In this document: piece after piece, positions 20,409 through 34,353 of the stretch
How the letters are laid out: each line of letters starts with the position of its first letter
Position numbering within the stretch: position 1 is the first letter of the stretch
Source: Alistipes putredinis
GTDB taxonomy: Bacteria; Bacteroidota; Bacteroidia; Bacteroidales; Rikenellaceae
Assembly: GCA_022009915.1 (NCBI GenBank)
Contig: CP091730.1
Span: 1,240,001-1,304,000, forward strand
Length of the DNA stretch: 64,000 nucleotides
Reading direction: 5' to 3'
Translations under genes and position numbers: made by a program
The notes under the pieces: generated by a model
Told to the model about the DNA's origin: nothing
Database searches by the model: none
What the model saw: only the letters and a program-made list of their open reading frames with translations

Positions 20409-20716
20409 GCAAAACAGAAATAACGGTTCTTGGAAATACGAAATTCCGCTTCTCGAAGGTCTCGGCCGACGACGGAATTTTTAGACGGAGAAAAACTTCT
20501 GCAAGAAAAAAATCTTAAAAAGATTTGGAAGTTTGAAAAACGCTTCATACCTTTTGCAGTCCTTTTTCGCTCCCAAATTTCAAGAGCGAAGTTTTGAAAA
20601 ACGGTTCTTTGACTTACTGGTATATTTGAGAAAAAAATGTAGTATTTATCAATTCCTTTTTAACGAGGATTTAAGTAGTCAGGCTCTAACAATTTATTTT
20701 TATATTTTTTTATTAC
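20409..20716 (+). other. rrn leader region
   Basis: These 308 bases carry no gene. They hold a second promoter and a repeated element, GAAGTTTTGAAAAACGGTTC at 20588-20607, which resembles GAAGTTTGAAAAACGCTTC at 20529-20547. GGTTCTTTGACTTA at 20602-20615 resembles the boxA antitermination signal of rRNA leaders; that is inference. Confidence 0.55.
20524..20556 (+). promoter_or_regulatory. rrn promoter P2
   Basis: TTTG at 20524-20527 and TACCTTTTG from 20548 are 20 bases apart. The -7 box has one extra T. It gives a second start about 160 bases upstream of 16S. Confidence 0.6.
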
Positions 20717-22247
<1,531 letters not shown>

Positions 22248-22336
22248 GGAGAGTGGACTGCTTAAAACGATATTTTACTCTTTTTTCTCTCGGATTACCC
22301 GTAATTTTTTGATATGTTTGGGATAGTTCCCGACAC

Positions 22337-22413
22337 AGTCCCGTAGCTCAGTTGGTTAGAGCACTACACTGATAATGTAGGGGTCTGCGGTTCAAGTCCG
22401 CACGGGACTACCA
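22337..22413 (+). tRNA. tRNA-Ile (GAT)
   Basis: A complete cloverleaf lies in the 16S-23S spacer. The acceptor stem is AGTCCCG/CGGGACT, the anticodon loop CTGATAA reads GAT, and CCA is encoded. Confidence 0.96.
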
Positions 22414-22422
22414 ATCAAAAAC

Positions 22423-22496
22423 GGGGAATTAGCTCAGTTGGCTAGAGCACCTGCTTTGCAAGCAGGGGGTCAAGGGTTCGACTCCCTTATTCTCCA
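22423..22496 (+). tRNA. tRNA-Ala (TGC)
   Basis: A complete cloverleaf lies 9 bases after tRNA-Ile. The acceptor is GGGGAAT/ATTCTCC, the anticodon loop TTTGCAA reads TGC, and CCA is not encoded. Confidence 0.96.
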
Positions 22497-22597
22497 CTTT
22501 TGTTTCGAGATTTTCGAAACGCACGTTCATTGACACGGATTAAGGATGAGATAAATTAGGTATCACATGCAGCAAAAGGGTGTGTGATACGGTAAGT

Positions 22598-25469
<2,872 letters not shown>

Positions 25470-25580
25470 AAAGCAAGGGCATTTATCTCATTCTTAGTTT
25501 AGTGTCAAGATTTACCGAGTGCGACGGGTTGTAGCTTCGAAAGTTACTCGCACGAAAAAGAAGAGGTTCTTAAAAAGATT

Positions 25581-25692
<112 letters not shown>

Positions 25693-25694
25693 TC

Positions 25695-25726
25695 AAGCCG
25701 AGATATTAGAAATAGTATCTCGGCTT
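25695..25726 (+). terminator. Hairpin after 5S, rrn terminator
   Basis: A perfect 11-bp stem (25695-25705 with 25716-25726, AAGCCGAGATA) starts two bases after 5S. The T tract behind it is weak (GTGCATTATATT). Confidence 0.75.
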
Positions 25727-25730
25727 GTGC

Positions 25731-26280
25731 ATTATATTCTGCTGTGTAGGGCGTTGCTGCGATATGCTGTCCTGCACTTTTTTGTCTGTCCGCCCTCGGA
25801 GTGCATATAACACGATACGACATGTGTCGATGAAAAAGCGGAGACGAAAAGAAGTGAGATGCGGGCCGCGGGGAAATGAATATTATTGATTATGTAGGGC
25901 GGTTGAATGGTATTGAGTGGGTCGAAACGATAACTCAATGCGGATTATCCGAACTCAGACAATGTATGAATGGGAAAAATGGATAGGAGAAGATAGAGAA
26001 AATATACGATATGCGTCAGTAAGACAATAACCTGCCGTGGTCGTTACAACTGTATTTTTATGGAACGTGCGTATTGTCCAAGTAAAGTTTTGCTCGGATT
26101 CAGAAATACGGATATAATTGAAATGTTCTGGGATTCTTTATGCTGATAATTATTTCGTATGCGGAATAGGAAAATAAGCCACATGGGATAGTAGGCATTG
26201 TCGGTTGTTTCTATTGGCTATTCAATGCCGAGTTACGGTACAGTGTCAGCATGATTTACAATATGAGTGGGCATTTTGCT
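25731..26280. other. Gene-free stretch after the rrn operon
   Basis: I see no supported gene in these 550 bases. A 68-codon frame on the minus strand (25732-25938) has no start signal and no recognisable product. The sequence is AT-richer than its surroundings and may be an eroded gene. Confidence 0.4.
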
Positions 26281-26284
26281 CCAA

Positions 26285-26328
26285 ATAGAAAAGTGGCATA
26301 ATTCATTAAAATTATGCCACTTTTCTAT
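26285..26328. terminator. Perfect 18-bp hairpin, terminator of the stomatin operon
   Basis: The arms 26285-26302 and 26311-26328 are perfectly complementary (ATAGAAAAGTGGCATAAT) around an 8-base loop. It lies 57 bases beyond the stop of the minus-strand stomatin gene and has A/T-rich ends, so it can act on either strand. Confidence 0.7.
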
Positions 26329-26384
26329 ATATTGGTTGCGTATATGCTTAATATACACAAGGATTAACCAAGATAATGCTGTAT

Positions 26385-27367
26385 TTATTTCTTATTTATG
26401 AGATTGGTCATACTGCCGAGAGCTCCCAGCAGATTGCTGGACTCAAATGGTAGGTACACTGTTTTTGTGGTTTGTCCGGAGGCAATCTCTTTAAGGGTTT
26501 CGATATATTTTTGAGAGCAGCATGTATGTTGCCGGATCGGTTTGAGATTGGGCTATGGCCTCTGTGACTTTGTTTATGGCAGTTGCTTCGGCCGCAGCCT
26601 GCAATATTTTTGCGTCAGCTTCACCCTGTGCCTTTAATATTTGAGTTTGCCTTTCAGCTTCGGCTTGGTTGATTTGCGACTCTTTTTCTCCTTCGGATTT
26701 AAGAATCATCGCCTCTTTCTGCCCTTTTGCCTCCAATACTTTGGCTCGTCGTTCTCTTTCAGCTTGCATCTGCTGTTCCATGGATCTTCTGACGGATTCG
26801 GGTGGAGTGATGTCCTGCAACTCAACGCGATTGACTTTAACACCCCATTTATTGGTGGCGTCGTCCAGAACTGCTCGGAGTTTGGAGTTGATTGTATCGC
26901 GGGAGGTGAGAGTTTCGTCCAATTCGAGTTCGCCTATTACGTTTCTTAGTGTTGTCTGCGTCAGTTTTTCGATAGCGTTCGGCAGGTTGTCGATTTCATA
27001 AACTGCCTTTACTGGGTCTATGATTTGAAAATATAGCAGGGCGTTAATGGTTGTTGTCACGTTGTCTTTGGTGATTACGCTCTGTTTAGGAAAAATCGTA
27101 TACTTGTTCTCTTAGGTCTATTCTCTGACTGGATTTGGTGATTACGTAATATTGGCCGTTCACGTCAATTTTTTCGTAACGGGAGTGAATGCTGCGGGGT
27201 TTATCGATGATAGGCAGAACGAAATTGATGCCAGACGGTAGGGTGCGGTGGTATTTCCCGAGTCTTTCGACAACTTTAGTTTCTGCCTGCGGAACGATTT
27301 CGAATCCGACGAGAACATAGATTACTGCTATGATAGCAATGATGCAGACAATGATTAGTGTACTCAT
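26385..27367 (-). CDS. SPFH/Band 7 (stomatin-like) membrane protein, frameshifted
   Basis: The product is a stomatin/QmcA-type scaffold protein of membrane microdomains, about 327 residues after repair. It has one N-terminal membrane helix (MSTLIIVCIIAIIAVIYVLV), a Band 7 domain (VPQAETKVVERLGKYHRTLPSGINF), and then a long coiled coil rich in Ala, Glu and Lys. The breaks are A5 at 27091-27095 and T5 at 26508-26512, both needing four bases. The repaired end is LLGALGSMTNLINKK, typical of the family. It follows an NfeD gene by 4 bases, the standard Band 7/NfeD pairing. Confidence 0.92.
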
Positions 27368-27371
27368 AAAG

Positions 27372-27806
27372 TTATTGTGGTTTAACGGTTAAGATTATGC
27401 TTTCCATTGAGATTATTTCGACTGTGGCACCCGCTTCGATTACCTGTTCGTCTGCGGCCACAGCTTTCCAGTCGTCGCCGTCGATGGCCACGCGCCCCGG
27501 CTGTTTCGTGCCGACAATTTTTTGAGAAACGGTCGCTTTGCGGCCTATCAGAGCTTCGGAGTTGGTTTTTATTTGATTGCCGCGTCTTACGAACAGCCGG
27601 TTCATGAGTGGTCGGACGAATACTATCGACAAGAGTGTCGCTACTGCAAAACATAGTATCTGACCGGTCGGATTTGCATCCAATGCCGCGCAGACGGCGG
27701 CTACTGCGCATCCGAAAGCTATACATATTACAGCGAAACCGGACGTGAATATTTCGATAATGACTAAAATCAATGCTGCCGTAATCCAAAATTGCCAAAT
27801 TTCCAT
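27372..27806 (-). CDS. NfeD family protein
   Basis: Two or three membrane helices (FWITAALILVIIEIFTSGFAVICIAFGC and following) precede an OB-fold domain of about 65 residues (IGRKATVSQKIVGTKQPGRVAIDGDDWKAVA). That is the short, non-protease form of NfeD, 144 residues, which partners stomatin-like proteins in membrane quality control. I chose the ATG at 27806 because an upstream alternative at 27842 lies inside the promoter. The gene is intact. Confidence 0.9.
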   Translation of the reverse strand: MEIWQFWITAALILVIIEIFTSGFAVICIAFGCAVAAVCAALDANPTGQILCFAVATLLSIVFVRPLMNRLFVRRGNQIKTNSEALIGRKATVSQKIVGTKQPGRVAIDGDDWKAVAADEQVIEAGATVEIISMESIILTVKPQ

Positions 27807-27831
27807 AAGAATCGTGTTCGATCGTTCTGTA

Positions 27832-27863
27832 CAAATATACAAAAAAGCAAACGCAGAAGCAAA
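27832..27863 (-). promoter_or_regulatory. Promoter of the nfeD-stomatin operon
   Basis: On the minus strand TTTG (27860-27863) and TATATTTG (27832-27839) are exactly 20 bases apart. The start of transcription would fall close to the ATG at 27806. Confidence 0.8.
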
Positions 27864-28031
27864 TGGAACGCAGCTTATTTTATGTCAGGAAGTATATTGG
27901 GAATGACCCTAATTTCTGTATTTAATCCGTATTGCAGAGCACGAATGACAGTCGAGAGATTCATCCGTGCGGTTAATAGGTTAATAGCTGGAGAGCCAGT
28001 TCGGATGGAATCAGTCATAGTAAAAAATAGA

Positions 28032-28062
28032 AAAGGTCCGGTTTTTCAAAACCGAACCTTTC
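28032..28062 (-). terminator. Terminator of tRNA-Leu (GAG)
   Basis: AAAGGTCCGGTTTT and AAAACCGAACCTTT form a 14-bp stem with one G-U pair. On the minus strand it is followed by TTTTCTATTTTTT. Confidence 0.75.
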
Positions 28063-28067
28063 ATGCT

Positions 28068-28156
28068 TGGTGCCCAGGACGAGACTCGAACTCACACGGA
28101 GCTAATTGCCCACCACCCCCTCAAAGTGGCGTGTCTACCAATTCCACCACCTGGGC
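28068..28156 (-). tRNA. tRNA-Leu (GAG)
   Basis: The minus strand folds as a class II tRNA with acceptor GCCCAGG/CCTGGGC, a long variable arm, loop TTGAGGG (anticodon GAG) and an encoded CCA. Confidence 0.93.
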
Positions 28157-28170
28157 CTTTATTGCGAGTG

Positions 28171-28202
28171 CAAAGATAGGTATCTTTGCGGCAAACTCCA
28201 AA
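28171..28202 (-). promoter_or_regulatory. Promoter of tRNA-Leu (GAG)
   Basis: Minus-strand TTTG (28199-28202) and TATCTTTG (28171-28178) have 20-base spacing. The -7 box lies 15 bases before the tRNA. Confidence 0.82.
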
Positions 28203-28222
28203 TTTTTTGCGGTAAAAAAGTA

Positions 28223-30177
28223 TCAATTACTATTATGTACGGTGTAGTCCTGCTTCTTGATACTTTCGTAATACCTCTGAACGGTAGCCTGAATGCGTCG
28301 TTTCAGTGGAGAGATAGCGTTCTGCGGAATTTCGGACAGAATGTTGCGGCTTAGCAGTGTATCTGAAACGCTGTATGCGGCGGTGATGTCGCTCTCATCG
28401 AAAGCCGCTGCCAGCGAATCGGTTATGGCGTAATAGTAGCCGTTGGCGTATTTCATTGCGAACGGCGTGCGCTCCGGTTCCGAAAATATGTCGCGCCCGA
28501 ATGCGAAGTAGGGTTCGGTGTTGCCGAGAAGTCCGAGCAGCGTCGGCATTATGTCGGTCTGCTGTACGGTCGAAGGGTCGGACCCCCGCAGCGAGCCGTC
28601 CGGCGTGTAGAGGAATTCGATTATGTGGTTGCGCCCGATTTCGGTTTTTGTTTTCGGAGCCCATTTTTCGGACGAAACATGGTCGGCCACGAAAACGAAT
28701 ACGGAGTTTTCGAACCACGGTTCGCGGCCCCAGCGAGGCGAAAAAAAGTCTCTTACGGCCATATCCGTATAGGCGACGGGGCGATGGATTTTTTCGTCGT
28801 TCCCTTCGGCAGACTGTCCTTGTACTTTTCGGGAACGATGAACGGGTGGTGCGAGACATTGTGAAAACGGTGCTCAGGAACGGCTGCTGGGTGCTGCTCA
28901 ATTTTTCGCCCATGTAGTCCAAGAATTTCTGGTCCCAGATGCCCCAGTAGCCGTCGAAGTCTTTCCCGCCGCGCTCCTTTTCGTAATCCTCCTTGCCGAA
29001 GAACTGCTTCACGCCGGCTGCCCGCATGTAAGCCTCGAATCCCATCGAACCGCGTGCCGAGCCGCAGAAAAACAGTGTGTTGTAACCCGCATCGGATAGT
29101 ATGGCGGGAAGCTGGCGGCTTATGCCGATGGATTGCGGCAGCAGCACGAAAGGCGTCTTGAACGAAGGAATCGAGCCGAGAACCGAGGGCAGCGCCTCTA
29201 TGGATTTGTGCCCGTTTGCGTATGCACGTGTAAAGGCGTACCCCTGCCGCATGAGCGAATCCAAAAACGGCGTGTAGCCGCGTCCGTCGGGGTAAAGGTC
29301 CGGATTCAGAAATGCGGAGTGCTCGGCGCTGAAACTCTCCATGATGAAAATCACCACGTTTTTGCCTTTTTGCGAGCCGCCGACATTTGCGGGCCGGTGC
29401 TCGGGAGTGAATATGGAGTCGAGCGTCTGGGAATCGAAATAGGTTTTGCAACCGACATTGCCGTCGCGCGAAATGGTTCGGATGATGCAGAACGGATTGC
29501 TCAGTATCAGATTAGCTTCGGCAGGAGTTGCGGCCCACTGCGTGGCGTTGCTGAGGGTAATGGGGCGCGTCATCCGCGAGAATCCACCTCTTACGCCGCC
29601 TATGCAGAGACCGACGGCAGCAGTCAGAATGACGGTGGAAAAGGCGTAGTATCCCATGCTGTTTTTTTATGGGCGTACTCGGCACTGTTTTTCTGCCGTA
29701 CAGACTGACGAGCATCGCGATGAGCAGAGCGCCGTAAAGCAGCAGGTACCAGTTTTCGGCCGCGAATTTGAGCACCAGCAGCAGCGAGTTGTCGTTGTCG
29801 GCGAAGAAAATCTCCTCGGATGTGAAGCGTTTGTGCGTATAGCGGTAGTATACGGCGTCGGCCAGCGATACGGCTATGACCGCCGAGTTGATTACGATGT
29901 ATTGCCAGAACATGATGCCGCGGTATACCTTGTTCCCTCTCAGCCTGAGCGGCAGCAGGGACATGAGAATGAAAAGCGCATTCGCGTATATCACGGAAGC
30001 CGTGTCGAACACCGCTGCCCCGCGAAGCAGCCTGAGAGTGTGCGTAATCCCGCCATCGAAATCAATATCGGAAATGTTGTACAGTGCGAATGCCGCCCTG
30101 CACAGAGCGAGAGCCATATAGACGAGAGCCATGCGCCACAGCAGCAGCGCGGCGTCGCTTTTGAGCCACAGTTTCAT
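28223..30177 (-). CDS. LTA-synthase-like membrane sulfatase/phosphotransferase, frameshifted
   Basis: The first 190 residues hold five membrane helices. The rest is an alkaline-phosphatase-fold domain of the LTA synthase/sulfatase superfamily: NVVIFIMESFSAEHS (metal site), ANGHKSIEALPSVLGSI (nucleophile region, Ser where LtaS has Thr), SGNTLFFCG-like and FVFVADHVSS (the D-H metal ligands). In Gram-negative Bacteroidota the product is not lipoteichoic acid; transfer of phosphoglycerol or phosphoethanolamine to an envelope glycan or lipid is a reasonable guess. Breaks lie near 29660 (T7) and near 28750-28800. It is the last gene of a four-gene operon; its ATG overlaps the cysE stop. Confidence 0.85.
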
Positions 30178-30975
30178 CTTTCGCCTTTGATGATTATTTC
30201 GGGTTTGTGATAAACTTTCGAGCCGGCCGGAACCGATTCCGTGAGCCATACGTTGCCGCCAATTACCGAATCGCGCCCAATCACCGTGTCGCCTCCCAGA
30301 ATCGTGCTTCCGGCATATATTATCACGCCGTCTTCGATTTTCGGGTGCCGGCGCTTGCCGCGCAGGTCCTTGTCCACGAACGTGGCTCCGAGCGTTACGC
30401 CTTGGTAAATCTTTACGTTGTCGCCTATGACCGTGGTCTGCCCTATGACTATGCCTGTGCCGTGGTCGATGTAGAGGTGCCGTCCGATTGTTGCCCCCGG
30501 GTGGATGTCTATGCCGGTTTTGGAGTGCGCGTACTCGGATATTATGCGCGGCAGAACGGGCACTTCGAGCGTGTAGAGTACGTGCGAGATGCGGTAGACC
30601 ATAATGGCGTAAAATCCCGGGTAGCAGAGTATCACCTCCTCCATCGAAAACGATGCGGGGTCGCATTCGCTGTAAATTTCGGCGTCGCGCACCAGATATT
30701 CGTATATCTCTGGTATGGCGGCGAAAAACCTGTCAGACACCTCCTCGGTGCGTTTGTCCATAAGAGGACGTATAATCTCTTTGAATCTCTCTTGCAGGGC
30801 CTCCCATCTGCGGCGAACCTCCTGATAGTGGCGGCTTTCGCCTTCTGTAATCGGGAACATGAGACTTATCAGTCCGCCCAGAAAACTCATTGCATCTTTG
30901 CGCGAGGGGATGTTTTTCGCAGTCGAGGTCTCCGACTCGCAAAGCCTGTTTGAGGAACGATTCGTTATCGTACAT
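30174..30975 (-). CDS. cysE: Serine O-acetyltransferase, frameshifted near the start
   Basis: The enzyme makes O-acetylserine from serine and acetyl-CoA, the first step of cysteine synthesis. An alpha-helical N-terminal part (about residues 1-135) is followed by a left-handed beta helix of hexapeptide repeats (IHPGATIGRHLYIDHGTGIVIG, DNVKIYQGVTLGA). The His-Gly and Asp-His acetyl-transfer motifs are present. The restored start is MYDNESFLKQALRVGDSTA at 30975; one extra C near 30930 splits it from the uninterrupted frame that begins with MSFLGGL. It lies 5 bases behind a response-regulator gene and overlaps the sulfatase start by ATGA. A link between cysteine supply and this two-component system is suggested by position only. 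Confidence 0.9.
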
Positions 30976-30980
30976 TCGGC

Positions 30981-31630
30981 TTAAATCTCTATGAGTGAAT
31001 TTTTGATTGCATACACGACCAGATTCGCCGTGTTCCGGCAACCTGTCTTGTCGAGAATGTTCGCGCGGTGCTTGTCTACCGTCCTCTTGGAGATGAACAG
31101 CCGTTCGGCAATCTCCTGATTAGAAAGACCTTGACAAATGAGCAGCAGCACTTCCGTTTCGCGCTGCGAGACTGTTCTTCGCTTCTGGGTTCGGAACTCG
31201 GTTTGAGCTCGCGCACCAGCGAGCAGAGCAACTCCTGCGAAAAGTAGCTGCCTCCGCCGCTGACCGTGTCTATGGCGGAGAGTACCTCGTCGAAGTCCGA
31301 ACTTTTGAGCAGGAACCCCTTGACGCCCACCGACACCATTTTGAAATAGTATTCTTGGTCGCCGTGCATCGAAAGGGTTATTATTTTCAGCTCCGGATTG
31401 ATTTCGAGAGCCTTTTGCGAGGCTTCGATTCCGCCAACGACCGGCATGTCTATGTCCATGAACACCACGTCGGCGATGTCCGGCGAGTTGCGTACCGTCT
31501 GCAAGAATTCTGCGCCGTTGGATGCCTCGGCCACAACCTTGCAGTCCGGTCTGTTGTCCAGCAGCCTGCGCATCCCGTCGCGGAACAGCGTGTGGTCGTC
31601 CACCAGCATTATTTTGTGTACAGAGTCCAT
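30981..31630 (-). CDS. NarL/LuxR-type response regulator, frameshifted
   Basis: The receiver domain starts HKIMLVDDHTLFRDGMRRLL and has the phosphorylation site in VVFMDIDMP and the Lys in FLLKSS. After repair of one base near 31170, a GerE-type helix-turn-helix follows (QRETEVLLLICQGLSNQEIA, then ERLFISKRTVDKHRANIL), ending at the TAA at 30981. The kinase gene stops directly before its start, so the two form a pair. Targets are unknown; cysE and the sulfatase follow in the same operon. Confidence 0.92.
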
Positions 31631-32606
31631 CTATCGTTTTTCCTGTTTTAAGTCTATGACGATTTTTGCCGACATACCTGCCCCTTTTTCGCTTTTCAGT
31701 TCGAGCGTACCGCCTATCGAGCTAACGCGCGAGGATATGTTGGAAAGACCCATTCCGCTTCCCGAAGCGGCCGAGGGGTTGAATCCGCATCCGTCGTCGC
31801 TGTACAGCAGGGTCATCGTGTCGCCCTCCTGCCTTAGCGATATGGATATTTTGTCGCAGGCGGAGTGTTTGAGCGAGTTGTTGGTCAGTTCGCATATTAT
31901 GCGGTAGAGAATCACCTCTATGTCGGTGCTGTAACGTTTGCTGTGCAGGTCGGTGTCGAAGTCTATTTGCACTTTGTGCATGTTCTGCACGCCTCTGACG
32001 AAATTGTTTATGCCTCGGGCCAGACCGAACTCTTTGAGTACGTGCGGCGAGAGGTTGTTGGATATTTCGCGAATCGAGCGCGTCGCCTCTTCGATGACAT
32101 GACACGTCCCGACAATCGTTTCGCGGTCGGCGGGCGGTATACCCTCGCTCTTGGAGAGGGCCGACAGCGACATCTTGGCCGACGATATGAGCGGCCCGAG
32201 CCCGTCGTGCAACTCTTTGGAGAAACGGATGCGCTCCTTTTCCTCGGTACGCAGCACCGTCGATAGTATGCGTTTGGAGGTCAGGTGCTTCTGGAAGTTT
32301 ATGTTATCGATGTAGTTGATTAGCTTGCGGGCGTAGAACATTCCTATCGTTATGCAGAACGATGCCAGCACTTCGAGCCATATTATCGTGTAAAAGGCGT
32401 ATGGCGTCTGTTCGATGATGTGAGCCTTGATGAACGAGAGCGAGATGTAGGTAAGTATGCGCGTCAGCGTCATTGCCGTAAGCGCCACGATGAACAGAAT
32501 CCATATGACGTTGTATTTCGTCGCCTTGATGAGCCTTACCGCCATTACTGTTGCGACTATCTGCAACAGCGTCGCTACGATTAGGAGAATTTTTCAGAAG
32601 TGTCAT
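31631..32606 (-). CDS. Sensor histidine kinase (HisKA_3 type), frameshifted at the start
   Basis: With one T removed from the T5 run at 32590-32594 the protein starts MTLLKILLIVATLLQIVATV, the first of about three membrane helices. A coiled linker leads to the phospho-acceptor motif EELHDGLGP-like (SKELHDGLGPLISSAK) of the NarX/DegS class. The ATPase domain follows with ELTNNSLKHS, DDGCGF and GSGMGLSNI. No periplasmic sensor domain is present, so the signal is probably read in or at the membrane. It is the first gene of the operon, with the response regulator next. Confidence 0.9.
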
Positions 32607-32670
32607 TTGCTCCGTACTTTTTTTATTATGCCCGCTTTTTCGGGGCGGCCGTTCGGCCTGTTTTAGTATA

Positions 32671-32678
32671 CAAATATA
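32671..32678 (-). promoter_or_regulatory. -7 element of the two-component/cysE operon
   Basis: The minus strand reads TATATTTG, 65 bases before the kinase start. The -33 position is T-rich without a clear TTTG. Confidence 0.55.
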
Positions 32679-32906
32679 TGAAAAGGTGAGCGCAGAATAA
32701 AATAAACGCAGTTTATTTTTATGCCGAACCGAAATATATTGGGCGCAAGCCAAATATAAGAAATGTATTCGACTCTGCCGCAGACACGCTCCGCAAAAAG
32801 CCCGAACGGGTCGGGGAGCGGTTTCGAGGGCCGGCCGCAATGCCTTCGCCACTGCGGAAAACTTTTCGCGCTGGTAAGCATATATGTGTCGGAGCTCGTC
32901 TGAAAA

Positions 32907-32950
32907 GAAAACGGTACCGGAGTGCGGAATCCTACGCCTCAGGTACCGTT
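32907..32950 (-). terminator. Terminator of the candidate structured RNA
   Basis: Arms 32910-32918 and 32942-32950 (AACGGTACC/GGTACCGTT) pair perfectly. On the minus strand they are followed by TTTTCTTTTC, which makes it a minus-strand intrinsic terminator. Confidence 0.6.
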
Positions 32951-32973
32951 CACATCGGGCAGCTCCTTAACTG

Positions 32974-33250
32974 CGGGGAGCATTGCCCGACGCCCTACAA
33001 AATACAAACACACTGCATTTTATGAACACAGAATGTGTGGCTTTTTCTCTCCAATGAACCTCTGCAAGCGTTTTTGCAGCTTGCGATGCCTTGCCGCACT
33101 CTCACCGGTATTACACGTGTTTTTCGCCGGCTGCGGCCTTGCCAAAAATGAAACGCGGGTCTCCGTAACTTACACTCACATGAAGGTCCGCTAAAACCCA
33201 GAAAGAAATATAAGCACAAGAAACCCACGTCCGTAACGTATGGCACTCCC
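32974..33250 (-). ncRNA. Candidate structured RNA, possibly 6S-like
   Basis: No protein frame fits here, yet the minus strand shows ordered pairing. The 5' end GGGAGTGCC (33250-33242) can pair with GGGCAATGCTCCC (32988-32976) near the 3' end, closing a domain of about 277 bases. Inside, GTGGGTTTC pairs with GAGACCCGC, and GCAAGC pairs with GCTTGC. A terminator follows at 32950-32907. A long closed rod with paired termini is the plan of 6S RNA, and Bacteroidota have a 6S-type RNA (Bacteroidales-1). I cannot confirm the family by eye. An alternative hairpin (32956-32989) competes for the 3' part. Confidence 0.4.
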
Positions 33251-33601
33251 TATTTTACAAAGATTGTACCCTTGCGCTGCCGGACTGTGGGCCGACCTCC
33301 CGAAAGGGACATCCTCGTGCCTTTGCTCCTTTCTTTGAAAATTAGCGGTTTTCATGTGAAGCAAAGCAACGAACCGCACTTTTTTCTGCGAATCGTCGAA
33401 AACAAAATTACCTTAAATTTCTGTCTTTGCAATACCCGCCGGCGACTTTTTTTCGCTTTCGGCCAGTCTGTGTCATACTTAAAACTTTTCGGAACATCCG
33501 TCCTTGCCTTTTTCGTGCTGCCGCCTCGTGATAAAAATCGGCTCCGATATTGCGAATCTGCCTTTGGCTGACTTCCGCTTTTTCTCGTCGAATATATTTC
33601 A
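33251..33601. other. Gene-free stretch
   Basis: No supported gene lies in these 350 bases. Short frames on both strands have no start signal or recognisable product. The 3' end holds the promoter of the next gene. Confidence 0.4.
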
Positions 33602-33609
33602 TATATTTG
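33602..33609 (+). promoter_or_regulatory. -7 element for the glycosyltransferase gene
   Basis: TATATTTG lies 15 bases before the ATG at 33624, implying a very short leader. The -33 position is T-rich. Confidence 0.6.
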
Positions 33610-33623
33610 TAGAGCGTTAAAAC

Positions 33624-34352
33624 ATGAATTCATGCGAAAAACTGGTAATAATTCCGACGTATAACGAAAAGGAGAATATTTCGGCAATGATAGACAGGGT
33701 GCTGTCGCTGTCGGAGGAATTCGATATGCTGATAATCGACGACGGCTCGCCCGACGGCACGGCCGAAATAGTGCGCCGGCGCATCTCGAACGAGCAGTGC
33801 CGGTTGCACCTTATAGAGCGCAGCGGCAAACTCGGGCTGGGCACGGCTTACATTACGGGGTTCAAATGGGCGCTGGACAACGGCTACGACTACATATTCG
33901 AAATGGACTGCGACTTCTCGCACAATCCCGACGACTTGACAAGGCTCTACCATGCGGCCCTCGACGGAGCGGACGTTGTTGTAGGGTCGCGCTACATCAC
34001 CGGAGTGAACGTGGTGAACTGGCCGATGTCGCGTCTGCTGATGTCCTACTACGCATCCAGATACGTGCATGCCGTAACCCGCATGCCGGTCCGCGACGCT
34101 ACGGCCGGATTCGTCTGCTATTCCCGCGAAGTGCTGGAAAGAATCGATTTGGATAAGATTAAGATGAAAGGATACGGCTTCCAGATAGAGATGAAATACA
34201 CGGCATGGAAACTCGGTTTTGCCATCAAGGAGGTATCCATCGTCTTCGTCGAGCGCACGCAGGGCACATCGAAAATGAGCAGCGGCATTTTCGGCGAGGC
34301 ATTCTGGGGCGTTCTCGGTCTGAGGTTCAGAACGATAAAAGGCCGCGGGTAA
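33624..34352 (+). CDS. Polyprenol-phosphate mannosyltransferase-like GT2 glycosyltransferase
   Basis: The 242-residue intact frame is a DPM1-like family 2 transferase that loads a sugar, typically mannose, from a nucleotide donor onto polyprenyl phosphate on the inner membrane face. Motifs: IIPTYNEKENI at the start, IIDDGSPDGT (donor binding), FEMDCDFSHNP (DxD-type metal site), DATAGFVCYSREVL and the late YGFQIEMKYTAWK. No membrane helices are present, so it belongs to the soluble bacterial type. Its stop is one base before pyrC; the two are probably co-transcribed. The sugar is not certain. Confidence 0.9.
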   Translation: MNSCEKLVIIPTYNEKENISAMIDRVLSLSEEFDMLIIDDGSPDGTAEIVRRRISNEQCRLHLIERSGKLGLGTAYITGFKWALDNGYDYIFEMDCDFSHNPDDLTRLYHAALDGADVVVGSRYITGVNVVNWPMSRLLMSYYASRYVHAVTRMPVRDATAGFVCYSREVLERIDLDKIKMKGYGFQIEMKYTAWKLGFAIKEVSIVFVERTQGTSKMSSGIFGEAFWGVLGLRFRTIKGRG

Positions 34353-34353
34353 C

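Noticed and set aside
32956..32989. Nested hairpin CGGGCAGCTCC...GGAGCATTGCCCG as an independent terminator or riboswitch
   Set aside because: It has no T tract on either strand and matches no riboswitch class I know; I include it as an alternative fold of the candidate RNA.
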